From Papilionanthe hookeriana x Papilionanthe teres (lineage: Eukaryota > Streptophyta > Magnoliopsida > Asparagales > Orchidaceae): a stretch of 64,000 bases of DNA. The translations under genes were made by a program, and so were the position numbers. The notes beneath the pieces are model-generated. The model saw only the letters and a list, made by a program, of their open reading frames with translations, made no database searches and was not told the DNA's origin. The stretch spans positions 67,965,982 to 68,029,981 of the forward strand of contig CM040430.1 in NCBI GenBank assembly GCA_022702705.1, in the 5' to 3' direction. Position 1 is the first letter of the stretch; every line of letters starts with the position of its first letter. Shown here piece after piece: positions 57,801 through 64,000 of this stretch.

Positions 57801-58851
57801 TCTCAATAGTATTGCCAAAGCCATCTATTGCAAATCCTTTTCTTAGTCTCCTGTACATTAGGGAAATCATCTAGAGTAAATTCATGTCCCCCTCTATGTC
57901 ATTTTTTTGCTGGAGAGTTTTCCACAGCCTTATTCCTACAGATGACATACTAAAAATGAAAGGATTGAGGGGACCTTCAAGGTGTATGTTGTGCCTTAAT
58001 CAGGAGGAATCCATCCCTCATTTACTCTTCAGATGTTCATTCTCTAAAGCTGCCTGGAAGGAGCTGCTCACACATCTGCACATGGGGAGAACCACCATTC
58101 ATTGGGACCTTTTCCATATTTGCTGGCAAAATTGGAGAGACAAAAATTTCACACAGTACACTTCATTATGATTTGGTTCCATTTAGATGGCCAGAAACCA
58201 TACTAAATTTGAGGGAGTACCTGCTACTGTCTCTCAGGTGGTGAGAAACTGTAGATCCTACTTGAACAAGATCATTACACATAAAAGGTTCCCCAATAGT
58301 GTTCAAATTGTTCTTCCAACTGCTGCTGCTTATCCCCTTGTCAAAACTGTTAGTTGGAAGCTCCCAACTTACCCTACCATCAAAATAAATACTAATGGTA
58401 GCTTTTCCAGAGACAATGTTGGGGTTGGGTTGTTTTCAGAAATCAGCTTGGCCATTGCTTATTATTCTTTTAAGCCCCTGTTGATGCCCAAGATGCACTT
58501 GAAGCTGAACTAATTGCTGTGTACTGGGCACTGCAATTAGCAAGGAAAGCCTCCTGGACCAAAATCTGGATTGAAGTGGACTCCACAGTGCAACTAAACA
58601 TTCTTAATAATGCTACCCATACCAATTGGAATCACAATTATTGGTTAAAACAAATTCACAGTATTATACCCCCTCAGGCCCAGTTTTCCTTCATTTTCAT
58701 ATAGGGTAATAAGCCAGCAAATTGGCTTGCTCATGCAGATGCTGCTACAATGGAGGTGTTGGTCTCACACTTTCCCCCCACTGCACTCCAATTTCTACTT
58801 ACTGGGGACATTCTGTGTGATCCCCATCTTAGATTAGACAATTCATCATAG
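54826..58851 (+). pseudogene. LINE ORF2 (endonuclease, RT, RNase H), copy C
   Basis: An AP-type endonuclease start with NIRGFANPLSIKRL and WCIAIFEPLVH, and a damaged catalytic block (PWLVGHDVNS where GGDFN is expected). The RT has SSKTVGPDGYTMNFYKQAW, TAFVKGRSIFDN, KAYDTLNWEFI, GLKQGDPLSPTFFI and LIYADDIMLF with both catalytic Asp residues. Then come a thumb-like region, zinc-finger region (SFFCWRVFHSLIPTDDIL ... CMLCLNQEESIPHLLFRC) and RNase H (INTNGSF, LEAELIAVYWAL, WIEVDSTV, GNKPANWLAHADAA), ending at TAG 58851. Interrupted throughout by stops. Confidence 0.88.
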
Positions 58852-59137
58852 ACCTGAGGGTTACCTCCCCTCCTGGCTCCTATTGATGTTGTACTCTCCC
58901 AGGCTTGCTGCAATTACTTTTTTTTGGCTTTCTTGGTGTAAGGGTCTTAGTTTGTGGGTTTTTGTATTTTTTCAGGTTTAGGGCTGTTTTCTATAATAGG
59001 GTTCTGTCCTTTTTTGGTTTGGTTTTGTTAGGGGCTGTTGGTTCCCATAGGTCTGTTATGGAACCACCCACTAATTTTGTATTGTAACACCCTATTTGCA
59101 GTAACATGTTGGGAACAGTTGCTTTTTTTTCCAAAAA

Positions 59138-59141
<4 letters not shown>

Positions 59142-59211
<70 letters not shown>
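59142..59211. repeat. (AT)n microsatellite between LINE copies C and D
   Basis: About seventy bases of AT dinucleotide following an A-rich stretch; copy D begins directly after it. Confidence 0.98.
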
Positions 59212-59215
<4 letters not shown>

Positions 59216-59592
59216 ACTTCGTAGAGAGAGAAGCTCTGCTAGGGTTCCATGGAGGTCTGGCGACGGCGGACAGAGTTCAGTTTGTACTCAGGTAGGAAGT
59301 GGCTGCTGTTGGTGGTGGTGGAAGTGTGGTGGTGGGACTTGCTGGGGGCTTACTGTGAAGGTTGTCCTTTCCCGGGCTTTTTTCTTTTCATTTTTACTGT
59401 TTCATTGGTTTGGATCCTAGTGTTTTTTCACTGCTGTGGTGACTTCTACTGGCTTTGTTCAGGGTCTCTTGTCCTTCTATTGTTTGGGAGTGTCACTGAA
59501 GTATTTTTTCTGGCTCTGGGTTCCTCCCTGGAGGTTTGGTTTTTTTCTCTAGTTGGGGTGGTGGAGCTCTGGTTTCTTCTCCAGGATTTGCC

Positions 59593-60880
59593 ATGTCCAT
59601 TCCTGTTAATCTGGATACCCAGATTTCCTGGCTAAGGCTTCTTATGCAGGGGTGGTGGGGAGAGCCCCTTCTATTAATGACCCTGCAAAATTATTTTTTC
59701 CCCAAAGTTTACATGATGCGGCTGCTGGAATGAGTTATTGCCCTTTCATTAGACCCCTTGGAGTTAAAGAGGGATGTCCTGCAGTCTTCTTCACTGATCA
59801 GGAATTAGAAGACTTGAACAGTGAAGTTAGACTCACCTTAATTGGTAAATTTGGACTGGGTCATCCCAAAATGGAACTTGTTAGAGGCTTTTTTGAATCC
59901 CTTAATTTTCTGGGACAGTGGAAGTTAGGTCTTTTGGATGGTAGGCACTTGTTAATAAATCTCTCCTCTGAGGAGGATTAAGCTAAAGTCTTTGCTAAAC
60001 AGATGGTCACCATAGCAGGGATGGAGATGAAAATTATTAAATGGATACCAGATTTTGATCCTAGCAAAGAACCCCCAATCATCCCTATCTGGTTTAAATT
60101 TCCTAACCTCCCTTATAGGTTCTTTAACCAAACAACACTTTTCAAATTAGGAGAGCCTTGGGTACACCCTTGAAACTGAATGCTGCTACCATTAACATAG
60201 CTAAACCTGAAGCAGCCAGGATCCGAATAGAAAGAGATATCTCCCTTCCTGAAATAAGTAAGATTTGGATTGGCTCTACTTCTGATGGACAGTGGCAAGA
60301 AGTGCTAATGCAACAGAAACCTTATTTCTGATCACACTGGAAGATGTTTGGTCACACCACTGATAGATGTTTCAGATTACATCCACCTCCCAGGAAATCT
60401 ACTGTCAAAGCTATGGAACCTCTTCTTGTAGCTTCTACTGACTCTCTGGTGGAGCTACAGGAGGCTAGCCTTTATTTGACAGAACCAAGAAATACTACTT
60501 TATCTACTGATTCAGCTCCTCAAAGAAAATCTGGCCTCATCTTTGGGGCTTTAAGGCAGCTGTCTGACCCTATTCCTCATACTACAAGTGCCCCCCCAAC
60601 AATTTATCTAACCCCATTCAAAAAACCATTTTCATTGAACCCCTTACACTCCCACACCATCCTCTCCCTCCCTCCTTTGACCAATTGAAACCTGCCCAGG
60701 ACTCTATGGAGGAGGAATGGGTAATACATGCTACAAAAAAAAAAGAAAAAATACACCACTGAGAGTCAAAAATTATTTTGGAGTCATCTTCCACAAAAGG
60801 GAGGGAGACTTCCCCCCCCCTTTAACTAGAGGAAGAAACCGATCTAAAAATAATCATTCCACCTCTCCCCCCTTCCTCCC
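59593..60880 (+). pseudogene. LINE ORF1 (DUF4283-like), copy D
   Basis: ATG at 59593 (MSIPVNLDTQISW). A one-base loss near 59633 moves the frame to 59652-59981: VGRAPSINDPAKLFFPQSLHDAAAG, LTLIGKFGLGHPKMELVRGFFESL, LLDGRHLLINLSSEED, then a stop. The same frame goes on with MVTIAGMEMKIIKWIPDFDPSK and IIPIWFKFPNLPYRFF. The knuckle near 60330-60370 is degenerate (both first Cys positions lost, MFGHTTDRCF kept). A Pro/Ser-rich C-terminal part follows. It would bind LINE RNA. Confidence 0.8.
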
Positions 60881-61634
60881 AAAGCTTAATCTTCTTTGTT
60901 GGAACATCAGGGGGTGGCTGACCCTCCTTCCCTCAAAAGACTCTTAAATCTCAATAAAAAACACTCTCCTTGGTGTATTGCTATTTTGGAACCTTTGGTC
61001 CATCAAAACTCCTCGAAAATTTTTAAAAATTTTACTGGTTTTTCCTATCATACCAACTCTAACAACAAAATTTGGGTGCTTGGTAGAAAGGAGGTGAAGT
61101 GGTCTGTCATTATTGATCACCCTCAATTCGTACATCTTTCACTCAATTTTGCTAAACATACCATTTTTGCTACTTTCATTTATGCTGGATGTAGAAATAT
61201 AGACAGATCTACTCTTTGGGACCATCTCCAAAGGATTAGCTCCTCTATGAATCTCCCTTGGGTGGTCGGAGGTCATTTCAATTGTATCACCAACCCTGCT
61301 GAAAAGATGGGAGGTAGAACACCTCTCCTTAATAGGATGAACATCTTCAAGGATAACATCCAGAATTCTGGGCTGTTTGATCTTGGTTTTAAAGGTCCTC
61401 AATTCACTTGGAAAAGGAAGAAGACCTAGGAGAGATTAGATAGGTTTCTGGTTAATGAGCTCTGGTGTTCCCATTTCTTCATACTGTTGTTTCCCATCTT
61501 CCTTTGAGCTGTTCTAACCACAGACCTCTATTACTGTCTATCTCATCTCCACCATCCTGCTCCTCCAAGCCTCCTTTTAGATATCAAAACTTCTGGTCTT
61601 ATCATCCTAATTTTGTTCACTTTATCTCCTCCCA
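60881..61634 (+). pseudogene. LINE ORF2 endonuclease domain, copy D
   Basis: Starts LNLLCWNIRG near 60887, frameshifts within a few codons, then is open from 60896 to 61429: WCIAILEPLVH, NNKIWVLGRKEVKW, FATFIYAGCRNIDRSTLW, PWVVGGHFNCI, GLFDLGFKGPQFTW. In AP-type endonucleases GGDFN carries a catalytic Asp; here it is His. After the stop at 61429 comes the end of the domain (HRPLLLS) in another frame. Confidence 0.85.
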
Positions 61635-63272
61635 ATGGCAGGGAGTTTTCTTGCTCGATCCCGGAGTAAGTTGGGACTGTTGCATCAGAAAGTCAGTAAA
61701 GCTCTCAGAAACTGGGGTTGGACTAAATTTGGTAATATCTTCAATGCTATTGCTGAGGCAGAAAAAGAATTTGCTAATATTGAAACCCTTGTTCAGGATG
61801 GGGAAGCTACTGAGATTCAGTTATTAGCAGCTCATGCCCATCTCTCTGACTCCATTGATACTCAAGACGGATATCTTCAACAGAAAGCTTCTCTTAAGGG
61901 TTTCACTGAAGGGGACAGGAATACTAAGTACTTTCATGCCTATATTAAGTATAAGAGAAAGTGTAACACTATCTGTGGTATTAAATATAATGATGGTAGT
62001 TGGATTCATAATAATGGGGAGATTGGCAGAAGTGTTGTGGACTATTTTCAAAATCTTATGAAACAGCCCCTTCAAGACAATCCCCAGATCATCTCTACTC
62101 TTTTCCAAGAGAACTACCTCTACACTAGCAACTTATCCCTTACCCATCCCCCCACTGATCTGGAGATTTGGCAAGCTCTAAATTCTATTGACAGCTCAAA
62201 GACTGCTTGTCCTGATGGTTTTTCTGTTCATTTCTATAAGAAGACTTGGGATGTTATCAAAGGTGATGTTAATGAAGCCATTATCAGTTTCTTCAATGGG
62301 AATGATATTCCCCAATATTTCAGCTCATCTAACATTGTCTTAATTCCTAAATGCAATGACCCTTCTAGCTGGGAAAAGTTTAGGACCATCAGTCTTAATT
62401 CTGTGATTAGTAAAACTATCAGCAAAATCTTAACTAAGAGGTTACAACCTCATCTTAGCAAGCTCATCAGTTTGAATCAATCTGCTTTTGTCAAGGGGAG
62501 ATCTATTGCTGATAATGTGTTGTTGGCTCAGGAGTTATTACTGGACCTTAACAAAAAGTGTAGGGGTGGCAATATTATCTATAAGCTGGATATTAAGAAG
62601 GCATATGACACTATAAATTGGGATTTCCTCCTTCAAGTCTTAGCTGCCAGGGGCTTCTCAAGTGGTTTTTGTAACCTGATCTATAGATGGCTGAACAAAA
62701 ATTCCCATTCTATCTTGATCAATGGTTCCAGCTGGGGCCATATTGTGGCCAGTAGAGGTCTTAAGCAAGGGGACTCTCTCTCCCCCACTCTTTTTATTTT
62801 GTCTATGGATTATTCTTCTCTCATGATAAATAAGCTGTCCAGTAATTCTAATTCTATAAGGTATCACCACAAGTCCAATGTCAGCATTACTCATTTGATT
62901 TATGTTGATGATGTTATGGTGTTCTCTAATGCTTCTATGAATAATGTCAAGCTGATCCATAACTGCATCCAGAATTTCCAAGCCCATTCTAGATTATCTT
63001 TCAACACTTCCAAATGTAATGTTATATTCCTACAGCAGCTTACTCAGGCTTTAAAAGATTGGATTATTCATTATACTAGTTATTCTCCTACCCATTTTCC
63101 AATGAAGTATTTAGGAGTTCAGTTAAATGTTGGTAGAGTAAAGCAAACCCATTTTGATGAAATTCTGAATAAGATCAGTAGCTACCTCTCCAACTTGACT
63201 CACTTATATCTATCCTCTGGTGGCAGACTTACTATACTCAAAGCATCCTCACTACCCTCCCTTCCTATGTGA
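61635..63272 (+). CDS. LINE ORF2 reverse transcriptase, 545-residue open stretch, copy D
   Basis: The longest intact frame in the window. It copies LINE RNA at the nicked target. Motifs in order: KGFTEGDRNTKYFHAY (about 85-105), SSKTACPDGFSVHFYKKTW, FRTISLNSVISKTISKIL, LNQSAFVKGRSIADN, YKLDIKKAYDTINWDFL with the first catalytic Asp, GLKQGDSLSPTLFILSMD, LIYVDDVMVF with both Asp residues of the active site, then a thumb-like PMKYLGVQLNVGR stretch. ATG 61635 is only the first Met after the upstream break; the natural protein began with the endonuclease. The frame ends at a stop near 63270; homology continues in another frame. Confidence 0.9.
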   Translation: MAGSFLARSRSKLGLLHQKVSKALRNWGWTKFGNIFNAIAEAEKEFANIETLVQDGEATEIQLLAAHAHLSDSIDTQDGYLQQKASLKGFTEGDRNTKYFHAYIKYKRKCNTICGIKYNDGSWIHNNGEIGRSVVDYFQNLMKQPLQDNPQIISTLFQENYLYTSNLSLTHPPTDLEIWQALNSIDSSKTACPDGFSVHFYKKTWDVIKGDVNEAIISFFNGNDIPQYFSSSNIVLIPKCNDPSSWEKFRTISLNSVISKTISKILTKRLQPHLSKLISLNQSAFVKGRSIADNVLLAQELLLDLNKKCRGGNIIYKLDIKKAYDTINWDFLLQVLAARGFSSGFCNLIYRWLNKNSHSILINGSSWGHIVASRGLKQGDSLSPTLFILSMDYSSLMINKLSSNSNSIRYHHKSNVSITHLIYVDDVMVFSNASMNNVKLIHNCIQNFQAHSRLSFNTSKCNVIFLQQLTQALKDWIIHYTSYSPTHFPMKYLGVQLNVGRVKQTHFDEILNKISSYLSNLTHLYLSSGGRLTILKASSLPSLPM

Positions 63273-64000
63273 TGCAGATGACTACCATGAAGAAAAGCAC
63301 TCAAGTTCAGTTTGAATGATTATTCAATCACTTTCTCTGGTCTAATCAAAGTAAACAGATACATTGGAGTTCTTGGACCAAATTAGCTAAACCTATTTGG
63401 GCTGGAGGGCTGGGTTTTAAAGGTATAAATCAGATCATTCAGGTTAATTTAAGCAGACTCTGGATCAAATTCAGATCTCAGGAGTCCCTGTGGGCTAGGT
63501 TTGTGGCTGGTAAATACTGCAAATTCTCACATCCTTCCATTGTAACCTGCAAGCTTGGTGATTCCAAACTTTGGAAAGCCATGATTATGAATAGACAACA
63601 AGCTAAAAAACTGTATATTTGGAACCTTGGTAATGGGAATCTCAACTTCTGGCTTGATCACTGGTGCCCTCAGGACTGGCTGCAACCCTGTACCACTCAT
63701 ATCAACCTGGACCTCCAAGTTGCTGATTGCTGGGAGGGGGACAGTTGGTCACTCTCTATGCTTCACACTATTCTGCAGGCCCCTTCTGCTAGGAAAGTAG
63801 CTTCTATTAATTTTAATAGAACTTGTCCAAATTCTATTGTTTGGAAAACTCTCAAGCTTCAAAACCTCACTCAAGCCATCTACTCTCAAACCTTTCAATG
63901 GGTCACGGTCCCTTGGGGGATTTCTATCTGGAAATGCCATATCTCCCCTTCTATGAGTCTATACTGCTAGAAATTATTTTAGAACCTTATACCCACTGAT
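63273..64000 (+). pseudogene. LINE ORF2 post-RT region, copy D (continues beyond window)
   Basis: Frameshifted continuation: LAKPIWAGGLGFKGI near 63385, GKYCKFSHPSIVTCKLGDSKLWKAM, IWNLGNGNLNFWLDHWCPQDWL and SPSMSLYC at the end, matching copies B and C before their zinc-finger region. The window ends before the RNase H. Confidence 0.85.

Larger units (their letters stand above)
52803..59211 (+). mobile_element. LINE copy C, full-length but decayed L1-type element
   Basis: The 5' end is marked by 'gagaagctctgctagggtt' (52827), the same motif as copy D. A G/T-rich 5' UTR (52803-53298) is followed by ORF1, ORF2 with endonuclease, RT, zinc-finger region and RNase H, a 3' UTR and a tail of A and (TA)n. 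About 6.4 kb. Many stops; no intact long frame. Confidence 0.9.
59212..64000 (+). mobile_element. LINE copy D, L1-type element running off the window
   Basis: Begins at the (TA)n tract with 'gagagaagctctgctagggtt', a G/T-rich 5' UTR (59212-59592), ORF1, then ORF2, which continues past 64000. It is the best preserved LINE here, with a 545-residue open stretch over the RT. Confidence 0.9.

Overview
This window looks like repeat-dense, probably heterochromatic DNA from a large-genome flowering plant. Almost every base can be assigned to retrotransposons. No host single-copy gene, rRNA or tRNA gene was seen. The plant assignment rests on plant-specific lineages: a Tat/Ogre-type Ty3/gypsy element with two RNase H domains and about 6 kb LTRs, Athila-like Ty3/gypsy elements with tRNA-Asp-type primer sites and a 3' ORF, and L1-type LINEs with DUF4283-like ORF1 and a C-terminal RNase H. 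The species cannot be named.

Layout. 1-477 is a plus-strand Athila-like LTR fragment. 478-49019 is an old minus-strand Athila-like element (LTRs 478-2170 and 47350-49019) split by two later insertions. Insertion one is a 24.75 kb Tat/Ogre-like element at 3364-28114, minus strand, with LTRs 3364-9316 and 21899-28114 and target duplication ACATT. Insertion two is a 13.4 kb Athila-like element at 30134-43509, plus strand, with LTRs 30134-32017 and 41675-43509 and target duplication ATAAG. From 49020 to the end lies a head-to-tail series of four L1-type LINEs: a 3' fragment, a 5'-truncated copy, one full-length decayed copy and one copy running off the window. Long (TA)n tracts end or separate them. 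An inverted, diverged Tat-type LTR remnant sits at 49889 to about 50560.

Most notable content. On its coding strand the Tat/Ogre-like element reads: leader with tRNA-Arg-like primer site, ORF1, gag (its ATG overlaps the ORF1 stop as ATGA), protease, reverse transcriptase, RNase H, archaeal-type RNase H, integrase, then an extra reading frame encoding an AlkB-type 2-oxoglutarate/Fe(II) dioxygenase at 11654-12256. The AlkB frame is of the plant ALKBH9/ALKBH10 RNA-demethylase type and keeps all expected catalytic residues. After it come two families of tandem repeats and the 3' LTR. The AlkB module is bracketed by near-identical 20-base direct repeats (11391-11410 and 12731-12750), which looks like a capture scar. 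A retrotransposon carrying its own candidate m6A eraser is the best candidate here for an undescribed system.

State of decay. All elements carry stops and frameshifts. The Tat element has lost the integrase catalytic Glu. The younger Athila-like element has lost the first Asp of the RT active-site pair. The longest intact retroelement frame is the 545-residue RT of the last LINE. Domain assignments come from reading translations by eye. Lineage names, tRNA identities and family names are from memory and were not searched.
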